This document shows positions 46,829 to 55,373 of a stretch of DNA of 64,000 nucleotides, one piece after another. Position 1 is the first letter of the stretch, and the number at the start of each line of letters is the position of its first letter. Source of the stretch: Tenacibaculum soleae (GTDB taxonomy: Bacteria; Bacteroidota; Bacteroidia; Flavobacteriales; Flavobacteriaceae); the NCBI RefSeq assembly GCF_001693415.1, contig NZ_MAKX01000001.1:1196047-1260046 (forward strand), read 5' to 3'. The notes under the pieces were generated by a model, which had not been told where the DNA came from, searched no databases, and was given only the letters and a program-made list of their open reading frames with translations. Position numbers and translations under genes: made by a program.

Positions 46829-47029
46829 ATGAAAGAAATTTTAGAATATAATGGGTACAGAGGGAGTAATGAGTATAATAGTTTAGACAAGGTTTATTTC
46901 GGGAAATTAATAGGTATATCTGATTTAGTAACCTATGAATCTGAAACAGAAGAGGGGTTGAAAAAGGAATTTAAATTGGCAATAGAGGATTATTTACAAG
47001 ATCTAAAGGACTTAGGTAAAGTACCTTAA
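46829..47029 (+). CDS. Truncated HicB-like antitoxin (66 residues)
   Basis: MKEILEYNGYRGSNEYNSLD, then YFGKLIGISDLVTYES and the helix LKKEFKLAIEDYLQDLKDLG are the partial RNase-H-like domain of HicB. Full HicB proteins continue past this point with a ribbon-helix-helix domain, about 110 residues in all. Here the stop follows GKVP directly, so the DNA-binding part is missing. No hicA toxin gene is next to it, so it reads as an orphan, truncated copy. It starts 12 bases after hipA. Confidence 0.75.
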   Translation: MKEILEYNGYRGSNEYNSLDKVYFGKLIGISDLVTYESETEEGLKKEFKLAIEDYLQDLKDLGKVP

Positions 47030-47141
47030 CAAACTTAACGAAATGAAACAAGCAAAGACTTGAGATAAGGAACGAATGTGACTTAGTGATGGTTTTGGGA
47101 AGCTTGAACGAGGTAAGTTTTGTTTAAAGTAATATTTGTAT

Positions 47142-48377
47142 TTACGATGTTTTTAAAAGCTTCAAATCGATTAAAATTCTTCTAGCTATATTCTCATCTA
47201 AAATATTATTTTCATTAAAAATAGTTGTTTTTGACAATTTACATTGATGGTGTTTTTCTTTACTATCTATTTTATCAAAGTGTATAAATTCACCAAAATC
47301 CGTTTTTGTGGAAGGGTATAATAATATTGCTTTTTGAGCATTCCAATAATCATTATAAACATACATTTGCCTTAAATCATTGGTAGACGGCTTTGCGTTG
47401 TCTATTTTTTTCCATTTGGTATCAATAACAAAAGTTTCTTTTGATTCTCCTTGTTTTTTCTCAATAATAATGTCGGGTCGAATGGTTATACCATTCCAAA
47501 AATATTTATCATTTTGTCCAAATACCTTTAAGTTTTTGGTTTCTTCCTCTTTTAGTCTTGCTAAAATATATTCTTCCCAAAGTGAATTCATATTAAAAAG
47601 TAATGCTAACATCTTTTCTGATCCTATAGAAACATTTGGCGCATAATTTAATATAATAAGCCTTGCTATAGCTAAAGCCGTTTTATAAGGAGCTGTTTTT
47701 CTATTTTGAGGAACTTTTGAAAAAGTATTTTCGGATGCTTTTATTTTTTTAACATCAGGAAAATGTAAAAATGTTTTTTTGCATTGATGATACAAATAGT
47801 TTCCCTTACTTAAGTTAGAAACAATATCTAAAGCTTGATGTAAGATTTGATGTACTAAATGGTCTTTATCATAAATTTGATGCGTAGTATAAAAACGTTC
47901 TTTATGTATGATATTTTTAGATATATGACCAGAAAATTCTAATTTTCCTTTTAAAGCTTTTACGTTTTTAGTCTCTTTATAATATTGCTTTATTAACCCT
48001 TGATGCATTAGTAAATTAATTTCTGTAAGAAACCATTCAAAATAAATATCTAGTAAATGGATTTGTTGCTTTTGTACATTTGCTTCACCTACTTTTTGCA
48101 CTTTAAGCTTTTTGGTAACTCTAAGCATTTCTATCAAAGCATTTTGCCAAACAGCTTTGCTATTTGTATCACTATCAATTTTTGGTAATATTTCAATAGT
48201 TAAGCCTTCTACTTGAATAACACCAACATATTCTTTAAACTTTATTCCATTATGACGTAATTTAAAATACTTATCATTATGCAATTCATTTAATTTTGAT
48301 AATGCTACAAAATGATTTTCTTTAAATACCCCTTCAATAGGTAAAAACTCATGTTCAAAAACTTGAATTCTATTCAT
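47142..48377 (-). CDS. mcrC: McrC, nuclease subunit of a McrBC system
   Basis: A 411-residue McrC. The N-terminal half has YVGVIQVEGLTIEILPKID near residue 50 and the LYHQCKK segment near 209. The C-terminal PD-(D/E)xK-type nuclease carries TIRPDIIIEKK and FVIDTKWKK (about 296-328). With the McrB GTPase it cuts DNA with methylcytosine or other modified bases. It overlaps the mcrB-like gene by 8 bases and is the last gene of the defence operon. Confidence 0.9.
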   Translation of the reverse strand: MNRIQVFEHEFLPIEGVFKENHFVALSKLNELHNDKYFKLRHNGIKFKEYVGVIQVEGLTIEILPKIDSDTNSKAVWQNALIEMLRVTKKLKVQKVGEANVQKQQIHLLDIYFEWFLTEINLLMHQGLIKQYYKETKNVKALKGKLEFSGHISKNIIHKERFYTTHQIYDKDHLVHQILHQALDIVSNLSKGNYLYHQCKKTFLHFPDVKKIKASENTFSKVPQNRKTAPYKTALAIARLIILNYAPNVSIGSEKMLALLFNMNSLWEEYILARLKEEETKNLKVFGQNDKYFWNGITIRPDIIIEKKQGESKETFVIDTKWKKIDNAKPSTNDLRQMYVYNDYWNAQKAILLYPSTKTDFGEFIHFDKIDSKEKHHQCKLSKTTIFNENNILDENIARRILIDLKLLKTS

Positions 48378-51300
48378 TTACTATAGTTTTCTTTAAAAGA
48401 ATATTGATTGCTTTTATGATATCGAAATTCTCATCTATAGTTTTTAAATGGAATATTTTTCCCTTTTCAGGATAGTTTTGAGTGTCAAAAGAAGCGAAAA
48501 TCTCTTTATCAAACCTTAACGTTTCTTCATTGAAAAAACCTTTCCCTAAAACCAAACCTATTTTTTCATAATCGCCATAAAAGTATTCTTGCAACAATGG
48601 AATAATATTATTTTTAAAAGCGTTTTTTAAGCCCACAGTATCATTTTCTTTTAACTTAATAAAATAAGAATGCCCAATGGTATGATCTCTATCTAATAAA
48701 ATTTCTATACGTTTATTTATAGTTTCTAAAAGTTCTTTTAAACTTATACCACCAATTTCTAACTCTAACAAACTTGGCTTAGGCATTATTTCCTTAAACT
48801 CAAATCGACGGCGTAAAGCGGTGTCTAAAGCTTCTACAGATCTATCAGCTGTATTCATTGTTCCAACTATAAAAAGATTTGGAGGTACTCCAAATTTAGT
48901 TTTACTGTATGGTAATTGCACTTTCAAAGCTTCATCTTCTCCTAAACGCTTGTCTTTTTCTATTAAAGTAATAAGCTCTCCAAATATTTGAGATACGTTT
49001 CCTCTATTTATTTCATCTATTATTAATACAAAAGGTTTGTTTTCTTCAATGTTTTCTTCAGTAATATTATATGCATTCAAAAACTGTAATAAATAATCGT
49101 AGTAAGACCTTAAACCTCCAATAATATCTCTTTCGCCAAGTGCAATGCCTTTTAAAGTGTCTATTACTAAATCATGACCAGTTCCTCCAGATGCTTTTCT
49201 AAACTTTATATGCTTGTCTGTTATTGATGTTATATGATAAGTTTTTTTTGTCATTGCAATTTCAACTTTAGAATCTTCAGACTGTTCTAATTCGTCTCTT
49301 AACTTTTTGAGTCTTTTATCTAAATCTACTTTTTTAGATACAGAAACTACTTTATCTGAGCTATATAATTCGGCATCATTACATATTTTTTTAAAGATTC
49401 CATCTTTAATTTCGTATGTTACTAATCCATCTTTGGTTTGTGGTTTAATACCTTCTACAAATTCTTCATAACTCATTGATTGATGAAAAGTTGTAAATAC
49501 AATTTGATTTAAATCTACTAGCCTTTGATATTCATCTTTAATTATAGAACGAGCTTGATGTAAGTTAAAACCAGGATTTGCAATGGCAACAGCTTTAGAA
49601 ATAGTAGCATACGTTTTTCCTGTTCCTGGAGGTCCATAAAGTATTTGATTTACAGGTGTTTTGTTCGAGTTAGGTTTTACACTAATCATTTGTGATGTAC
49701 TAAATTTCTGTTCTAAAAATTGATAATAATTAGTTTTACCTAAAATTGCTCTTGGTCTATGATTACTCTCTCCATCACTATATTTAAAAAAAACACTATT
49801 TTCATCTTGATATGCTACTTTATCTATAGTTTCTATTATAGTTTTATAATTTGATTTTGAGACTTCAAATATATTGGCATCAAAATATGTATTATAACTA
49901 TCTAGATATCGATTTAATACTTCCTCATCGTTATTAAAGTAATTGGATTTTGGTTTATTAGTTAACCAGTCAATAAATTCTTGTTTAACGTTTTCCATAT
50001 TTTTATTTTTTGACCAAATAGCATTAATATGTATTGCTTTTTTCACCTCTTTTATTGTGGTTAGGTACCCTCCGAAATTAACTTCAAACGGATTAAAATT
50101 CTTTTCCCAATTTATTTTTAAATTCCTTCCGTCTTTTAAATTTTGAGTTACAATTCCTCTAGCTTTAATTGACATTACAGACTTTGTTTTTTCTCTTGTA
50201 AAAGCAGATTTTATGGCTATAAAACTTCCAACAGCAACTTCATTAACATTTTTAAGAAACTTATCTTCATATCCATTTTCCCAAATACCCTCATTGACAA
50301 ATCTTTCAGTTTGATTCATAGGTGTTCTGTCATCCCAATATGCGCCAACTAAGTAATATTTATTTTTCGTACCGTTTTGGTTTAAAATATTTTCTCTATA
50401 CTCTTTATCAAATAAAGCTTTTCTAAAGGCAGAATTATCATAAGATTTGGCCAGAGCGTGATTGTCCCTTTCTATTTCATTTTCTACAGCAAATTTTATT
50501 TCCTTATAGTTATCTAAAACTTCTTCAAATTTTCTGTCATTATAAAGATAGGTGCTTTCTTCACCAGAAAACACTTCTCTTTTACTATTATCAGGTTCTG
50601 AGTCTTTATTTGAAATGTAATCAAAAGTTTCTTTTTTGACATTCAAACAATAGCGTTTCCCTACCTGAAAACTCAAACGATTTTTGGCTATACTAAATAC
50701 AAACCTTTCTTCGTCTTGGATATCTAAGTCTTCTTTTAGGCTATCTAGTATATTAAAATAGTTTGATAGAGCATTGATATTTCCTTTTTTTACAGTTTTT
50801 TCAAATTCCTTTTGATCTTTTATAAAAATAAAATCCACCTTAGAGTTTAGTTGAGACCATTCATCTTTATTATTTATAGTGTGGTTTAGATAATCATCCC
50901 AAACATTAAATCTTAAATCTTGATTTTGAAATTTCTGTTTTGTTAAATTATGACCTTTATGGATACCTCCAGTTAAACCATTTAAATCAATTGTAAAGAA
51001 TAATTGATATGCATACTGGACACTAGGAGCCGTTTTAGGAATTATAGCAACCCAAACTCTATCTGAGCCATAATTTTGTGAACCTTGAAAACTTACAATA
51101 TGTTTAGTAACATTCTCTAATCCGTTATCCTCTATGATATTATTTGCCAACTTATTTAATAGGTTTTTTATTTCCTCATTTTTCGCAGAATTATGAATGA
51201 ATGGAAACAAAATTTTAAAAGCATGTTTCCAATTAGGAAACATACCTACTTTACTATTCTTGTAATTTATCAAACTTTGTTTCACAGAATCATTTAGATC

Positions 51301-51567
51301 GTAATATCTTGAAACATCTCTTTTTTCTATTGCCGCTTTTAACTGCTCTAAAATATTTGGATCCAAAATATTCCCTTTTTTAAGTTCGTTGGCTATTAAA
51401 AAGCGGAGAGTATTTACGGGTTTAAAGTCTCGTTCAGGTTTGTAATTACTTATAACTTCTTCTAAATTTTCTTGTCTTTTGTTTATATATTCGAATAACT
51501 CATTTTCATTAGTACTTAGTTTATTAAGGAGTATGGCATTTTCTTTTATTATTTCAATTGTATTCAT
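48370..51567 (-). CDS. mcrB: McrB-like GTPase (AAA+) with long N-terminal region
   Basis: A 1065-residue McrB-type motor. The AAA+ core has Walker A GPPGTGKTYA near residue 643, Walker B FVLIIDEINRGNVSQ near 845 with the NRGN McrB signature, and GTMNTADRSVEALDTALRRRFEF (sensor region) near 890. The N-terminal 600 residues hold the specificity part; YLVGAYWDDRTPMNQTERF to INAIW (about 390-520) looks PUA/EVE-like (inference), a fold that reads modified bases. It overlaps mcrC by 8 bases and starts 23 bases after a small unknown gene. Confidence 0.9.
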   Translation of the reverse strand: MNTIEIIKENAILLNKLSTNENELFEYINKRQENLEEVISNYKPERDFKPVNTLRFLIANELKKGNILDPNILEQLKAAIEKRDVSRYYDLNDSVKQSLINYKNSKVGMFPNWKHAFKILFPFIHNSAKNEEIKNLLNKLANNIIEDNGLENVTKHIVSFQGSQNYGSDRVWVAIIPKTAPSVQYAYQLFFTIDLNGLTGGIHKGHNLTKQKFQNQDLRFNVWDDYLNHTINNKDEWSQLNSKVDFIFIKDQKEFEKTVKKGNINALSNYFNILDSLKEDLDIQDEERFVFSIAKNRLSFQVGKRYCLNVKKETFDYISNKDSEPDNSKREVFSGEESTYLYNDRKFEEVLDNYKEIKFAVENEIERDNHALAKSYDNSAFRKALFDKEYRENILNQNGTKNKYYLVGAYWDDRTPMNQTERFVNEGIWENGYEDKFLKNVNEVAVGSFIAIKSAFTREKTKSVMSIKARGIVTQNLKDGRNLKINWEKNFNPFEVNFGGYLTTIKEVKKAIHINAIWSKNKNMENVKQEFIDWLTNKPKSNYFNNDEEVLNRYLDSYNTYFDANIFEVSKSNYKTIIETIDKVAYQDENSVFFKYSDGESNHRPRAILGKTNYYQFLEQKFSTSQMISVKPNSNKTPVNQILYGPPGTGKTYATISKAVAIANPGFNLHQARSIIKDEYQRLVDLNQIVFTTFHQSMSYEEFVEGIKPQTKDGLVTYEIKDGIFKKICNDAELYSSDKVVSVSKKVDLDKRLKKLRDELEQSEDSKVEIAMTKKTYHITSITDKHIKFRKASGGTGHDLVIDTLKGIALGERDIIGGLRSYYDYLLQFLNAYNITEENIEENKPFVLIIDEINRGNVSQIFGELITLIEKDKRLGEDEALKVQLPYSKTKFGVPPNLFIVGTMNTADRSVEALDTALRRRFEFKEIMPKPSLLELEIGGISLKELLETINKRIEILLDRDHTIGHSYFIKLKENDTVGLKNAFKNNIIPLLQEYFYGDYEKIGLVLGKGFFNEETLRFDKEIFASFDTQNYPEKGKIFHLKTIDENFDIIKAINILLKKTIVNE

Positions 51568-51590
51568 TTATCTTCTTTTTCAATATTTTT

Positions 51591-51965
51591 TTAATTCACA
51601 ATCAAACCATTCTCCCAAAGTGCCAACACAACATCCATTTGAGAATTATGACTTTTATTTCCTAGCTCTAGTTGTTCCCATAATTCTTTTGGTGAAAATA
51701 GAGTTTGACTAGTTTGTTTTAATATTTTAATAGCTTTTACAGCATACGCTTTATTGTCAATAGACCTAGTATATTTCCCTTCGGGTATTCCTTTAACCAA
51801 CCCTTCTTCACATAAACCTAGATAAGTAGCTTTAGGGCAGCTTTTTTCTTGAGAGCTTTTGGAATCAAATATTACTTGAGCAGTTCTTGAGTATATTTCT
51901 GTTATAGAATAGTTTTCTTTAAAATTTTGTGTGCTTTTTATAGCAATTAAGCCGTATTTATTCAT
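51591..51965 (-). CDS. Small protein between HNH nuclease and McrB (DUF6979-like)
   Basis: A 124-residue soluble protein, MNKYGLIAIKSTQNFKENYS at the start and SPKELWEQLELGNKSHNSQMDVVLALWENGL at the end. It has an N-terminal start recalling DUF6979 proteins (a weak memory-based link) and a C-terminal winged-helix-like stretch. It overlaps the HNH gene by 8 bases, so translation is coupled to it. It may be the HNH partner. The function is unknown. Confidence 0.6.
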   Translation of the reverse strand: MNKYGLIAIKSTQNFKENYSITEIYSRTAQVIFDSKSSQEKSCPKATYLGLCEEGLVKGIPEGKYTRSIDNKAYAVKAIKILKQTSQTLFSPKELWEQLELGNKSHNSQMDVVLALWENGLIVN

Positions 51966-52803
51966 AGCTGTTTTTTATTGTCAAGTAATTTTTATTTGTG
52001 TCTGTATTATTTTTTTTTTCCCACTTTTGCAAACTTTTTAAATTATTAGCTTTTATATAACCATTATTCTTTTCTATAAAATTAATTACTTTAAAAGGTT
52101 CAGATTTAAAGTTTAATAAATGATTAGTATTTACTGTAGCATGACACAATACACAAAGAGGTTTTAAATTATTGTAATTATTGTTTTTTTTATCAGAATC
52201 TATATGATGTACTTCTAAAAAATATTTTTCATTTTCCAAATTAATATTACAATTACTGCAACAATAAGCTGCTTTTTCTCGGATAGCTTCTGAAATTTGT
52301 TTCCACATAATTACATAACCATCTTTCTTTGTTTTTTTAGCTATATCAGCATTAGAATTTGCGTATTCTATAACATAGTCAAACCAAGGTTTACCTTTTG
52401 CTAAAAACTTATAAAAACTCCTTTGACTTTCTGAAACACAATTTCCACATAAAGGTAGTTTTTGTAATTCATTTAGTTCCAGTTTTCTATCATTGCAATA
52501 TACTTTTACAGGCATTTTACTGGAAAAAACAAAACCACTATATTCTTTAATTGTTCTGCAATTACAAACATGAAAACTTGGTAGTTTTTTGTTTTTTAAA
52601 ATAAATGTTTTGTACTTATATGAAAACATCATAAAAGCGTCTTCTCCTTTTTTGTAAAAAAATCTATTTCCTTCTCGTTCTACTTGAGAGTAGTTTATGT
52701 TTTCTATAGGTTCAAAAAAATAATTACTATTTTTTTTTATTTCTGTCAATGAGAGTTTTTTAATATATTCAGCTAAATCGCCTTTGTGAAAATCATATAT
52801 CAT
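51958..52803 (-). CDS. HNH endonuclease, ZorE-like by position
   Basis: A 281-residue protein with a C-terminal HNH domain (CCSNCN, then LEVHHIDSDKKNNNYNNLKPLCVLCH near residues 190-220, with two CxxC zinc knuckles). The N-terminal half has another Cys set (HVCNC near 79, LCGNC near 117) and a charged central part. In type II Zorya systems an HNH protein (ZorE) follows ZorA and ZorB, as here. The overlap with zorB-like is 4 bases and with the next gene 8 bases. Whether it is a true ZorE is not shown. Confidence 0.8.
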   Translation of the reverse strand: MIYDFHKGDLAEYIKKLSLTEIKKNSNYFFEPIENINYSQVEREGNRFFYKKGEDAFMMFSYKYKTFILKNKKLPSFHVCNCRTIKEYSGFVFSSKMPVKVYCNDRKLELNELQKLPLCGNCVSESQRSFYKFLAKGKPWFDYVIEYANSNADIAKKTKKDGYVIMWKQISEAIREKAAYCCSNCNINLENEKYFLEVHHIDSDKKNNNYNNLKPLCVLCHATVNTNHLLNFKSEPFKVINFIEKNNGYIKANNLKSLQKWEKKNNTDTNKNYLTIKNSYE

Positions 52804-53504
52804 TTTTCTTTTGTTTTAACAATCTCTTCAACCAAATCTTTATTTGATGTAACTATTTTAAATTCTACTCTACGAGATAGTTCATTGTTAACTTTTTTAT
52901 CAGAAGATAAATAGATAATATCTTTATTTTTATTTAAAGCTCTAGAAAAGGATAGCCCGTTTGATGTAAAAAGAAAATCTAATCTTTTTTTTATACTGTC
53001 TGGGTATTCTTTGTAAGATTTGTGATTTCTAATATAGTTTAAAACTGATCTTGCTCTATTTGAAGACAACTCTAAATTATAATCATAATTATCTCTTCTC
53101 TTGTCTTTTGGCGGATCTGTATCAGTATGACCTTCTATTCTAATTTCAGAAATATTATTAATATAATTATTTGCTGTTATAATTTTTAAATATTTAGGTG
53201 TAAAAATATTTAACCTCTTTTTAAATTCTTTGGTCATTTTTGATCTCCCAGATGTAAATAATTCTTGATTCTTTTTTTTGAAATTAAAACGTACAGTTCC
53301 ATCTGGAGATAATTCTATTGTTTCTTGATTTAATTCTTCTTTTAAATTTACTTGTAATGCATTATAAATATCTTGCTCAACAAATTTGTATTCAATTACT
53401 TGTATGATATAATTTATAGCTATAAACATAAAAATAATCATAAGCCCAGTCATAATGTCTGAAAACGAAATCCAATAAGAATCTTGACTTTTTCTTCTAG
53501 ACAT
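52800..53504 (-). CDS. zorB: ZorB-like motor stator protein with OmpA-like domain
   Basis: A 234-residue membrane protein. A single transmembrane helix (residues about 13-36, ISFSDIMTGLMIIFMFIAIN) carries Asp 16, the position of the ion-carrying Asp in MotB/ExbD. A periplasmic OmpA/MotB-type domain follows with IRIEGHTDTDPP near 119 and ELSSNRARSVLNYI near 142, ending in RRVEFKI. Such a MotB-like stator paired with a MotA-like ring is the hallmark of Zorya. It starts 2 bases past the ZorA-like stop and overlaps the HNH gene. Confidence 0.8.
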   Translation of the reverse strand: MSRRKSQDSYWISFSDIMTGLMIIFMFIAINYIIQVIEYKFVEQDIYNALQVNLKEELNQETIELSPDGTVRFNFKKKNQELFTSGRSKMTKEFKKRLNIFTPKYLKIITANNYINNISEIRIEGHTDTDPPKDKRRDNYDYNLELSSNRARSVLNYIRNHKSYKEYPDSIKKRLDFLFTSNGLSFSRALNKNKDIIYLSSDKKVNNELSRRVEFKIVTSNKDLVEEIVKTKEK

Positions 53505-53506
53505 AC

Positions 53507-54733
53507 TTATTTTGTTTTATTAATAAGCAACTGTAATTGAGCTTTCATTATTTCATCTAAGCCTTTAAAAGTATTATTAAGGCGATTTAAAAATTCTTGG
53601 TTTAAATCTTCTATTTGTGTTACTTCAAATGATTTTAATTCTATTAAGCTTTCAGATAGAGCAGATACCATAGATTGTACACTAGTTTCTTTATGTAGCC
53701 AATCGGTAATTTCATTTTTAGTTAAATTTAATGCTTCTGTAGTATTTTGTAATTGATTTGTATGTTCATTTACAGCAATACTTGTGTTTTTTAAGTTTTC
53801 TACCGAGAAGCTAATGTTAGAGATTACTTCACTAAACCTTGATTTATCATCGAAAGCAGCTTGAAAATCATCAATAATTGTTTGTAGTTGACTACTACTA
53901 CCAGCAATTAAATCTAATTTAGAAACCCAATTATCTGTATTTTTAACAAAGTCTTCATGATTTTTTGCTAACTTTTCATAAGAATCCTTAATTAAAGTAA
54001 TGTCACCTTTGTAGTCTTTTTGCCAAATAATAAGTTGATCTATAGATGCTGTTAGGTTTTCAAAATTTTTAGAAACTAATTGACTTATTAGCTCCTTAAA
54101 TGTTTCATTAAAATCTACCATTACTGTCATTAAAGCTTCTTGAATTGCATCTGCACTCTGTGATGCCATACTTTTAAAAAACTTATCTAACTTTTTCTGT
54201 AGTCCTTTGGTACCATCTGAAATGTTTTTTAACTTATTTTCTCTAATATCATGAAGTACGTCATAAGAATTTCTTGTCTGTTTGTTTATGTCTATTAAAT
54301 TATTATTGATACAACGGTAAAAGTCTAATTCTTTATCATCTTCTGGGTTTGTAATTACACCAGAATTTAATTTAAAATTGATAATTATTTTAAATACTAA
54401 AGAAAATACGATACCAAATATTGAAGTATAAAAAGCTGTTTTTAAACCTTCTAATAAACCAGAAATACTATCTTTAATTGCACTTGGGTCTGTATTAAAG
54501 TTAATTAAACCATAAGCAATCCCCAAAAATGTACCTAATAATCCTATGGTAACAAATGTTGCAGGTATGCTTTCAATTAAATAGTAGTTTGTATATTTTT
54601 TAATTTTGTTTGGTATTGTAACAGCTAATAGCGCATAGATTAACCAAGCAATTAATAAATACCATGGTAGTTCTTGACATACAAAAACTAAAAAACTATC
54701 ACTAAATTCAAATATTCCAATTTTTTTATTCAT
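53507..54733 (-). CDS. zorA: ZorA-like MotA/ExbB-type membrane channel with long cytoplasmic tail
   Basis: A 408-residue protein. Membrane helices are at about residues 14-41, 50-77 (ESIPATFVTIGLLGTFLGIA, the MotA/ExbB proton-channel signature) and 94-117. The remaining 290 residues are a helical, coiled-coil-prone tail without transmembrane segments, matching the cytosolic tail of ZorA. ZorA and ZorB form a proton-driven motor that senses phage entry. This ZorA is shorter than the E. coli type I protein. It is followed by the zorB-like gene after 2 bases. Confidence 0.8.
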   Translation of the reverse strand: MNKKIGIFEFSDSFLVFVCQELPWYLLIAWLIYALLAVTIPNKIKKYTNYYLIESIPATFVTIGLLGTFLGIAYGLINFNTDPSAIKDSISGLLEGLKTAFYTSIFGIVFSLVFKIIINFKLNSGVITNPEDDKELDFYRCINNNLIDINKQTRNSYDVLHDIRENKLKNISDGTKGLQKKLDKFFKSMASQSADAIQEALMTVMVDFNETFKELISQLVSKNFENLTASIDQLIIWQKDYKGDITLIKDSYEKLAKNHEDFVKNTDNWVSKLDLIAGSSSQLQTIIDDFQAAFDDKSRFSEVISNISFSVENLKNTSIAVNEHTNQLQNTTEALNLTKNEITDWLHKETSVQSMVSALSESLIELKSFEVTQIEDLNQEFLNRLNNTFKGLDEIMKAQLQLLINKTK

Positions 54734-54760
54734 TTTCTTCTTTTCTTTTCAATCTTAATT

Positions 54761-55363
54761 TTATTTCCTTTCTAGCATTTTTTCTTCTAAAAGAGCGTTT
54801 TCGTAATTATTTTGAGTTGACAATTTTAATTGTACCTCATTTATGGTAGTTGTGAGTTCTATAGCTTTTTGTTTATGAACTATTAATTCGTCATTAAGAG
54901 TTACATATTTTTTATAAACGCTAGATTCTAGTTTCATTTTTAAATTATGAATGTATTCTTTAACATTAGCAAACGTACCAAATGCTATGAAAGAAAAAAT
55001 AGAAATGATAATGATTGCAAGTTGATTCCAATTTAAAAGATCTCCTAGCGCGGTAATTTTAAAAATAAAAAATAGCAAAGCATTATAGCCAAGATATACA
55101 AGTGTTAAGCCTAAGCGAACACCAAAATAAATGCGTTTAAACTTTTTGTTTAGCCGAATATTTAAGGCTTCTTTTTGCTTTATTAATGCTTTTAGTTTTT
55201 GATATTCTTTTTGAAGTGAGTTTAAATAACTTTCATTAGTATTACTTGGTTTTTCTTCTTTTTCTATAGCAATATTTACTTGGCCAAAAGAACCGATGAA
55301 AATTAAAATAACAATTACTATAGTTATTATTAGTAATATGTTGTTGTCTTTTTCTTTTTTCAT
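54761..55363 (-). CDS. Unknown membrane coiled-coil protein between HsdS and ZorA-like
   Basis: A 200-residue protein with a signal-anchor helix (ILLIITIVIVILIFIGSFGQ, about 8-28), a Lys/Glu-rich coiled-coil stretch (about 38-78), two more helices (about 83-104 and 113-133), then another coiled coil to the end (KYVTLNDELIVHKQKAIELT). No catalytic motif is seen. It starts 10 bases after hsdS and ends 27 bases before the ZorA-like gene, so it belongs to the same unit. The membrane helices hint at a partner of the motor. It has no family I know. Confidence 0.7.
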   Translation of the reverse strand: MKKEKDNNILLIITIVIVILIFIGSFGQVNIAIEKEEKPSNTNESYLNSLQKEYQKLKALIKQKEALNIRLNKKFKRIYFGVRLGLTLVYLGYNALLFFIFKITALGDLLNWNQLAIIIISIFSFIAFGTFANVKEYIHNLKMKLESSVYKKYVTLNDELIVHKQKAIELTTTINEVQLKLSTQNNYENALLEEKMLERK

Positions 55364-55373
55364 AGTAATTTAT

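Noticed and set aside
53507..54733. ExbB/TolQ of an ordinary TonB or Tol system
   Set aside because: It has a long cytoplasmic tail, pairs with an OmpA-type partner not ExbD, and sits inside a defence operon, which fits Zorya better.
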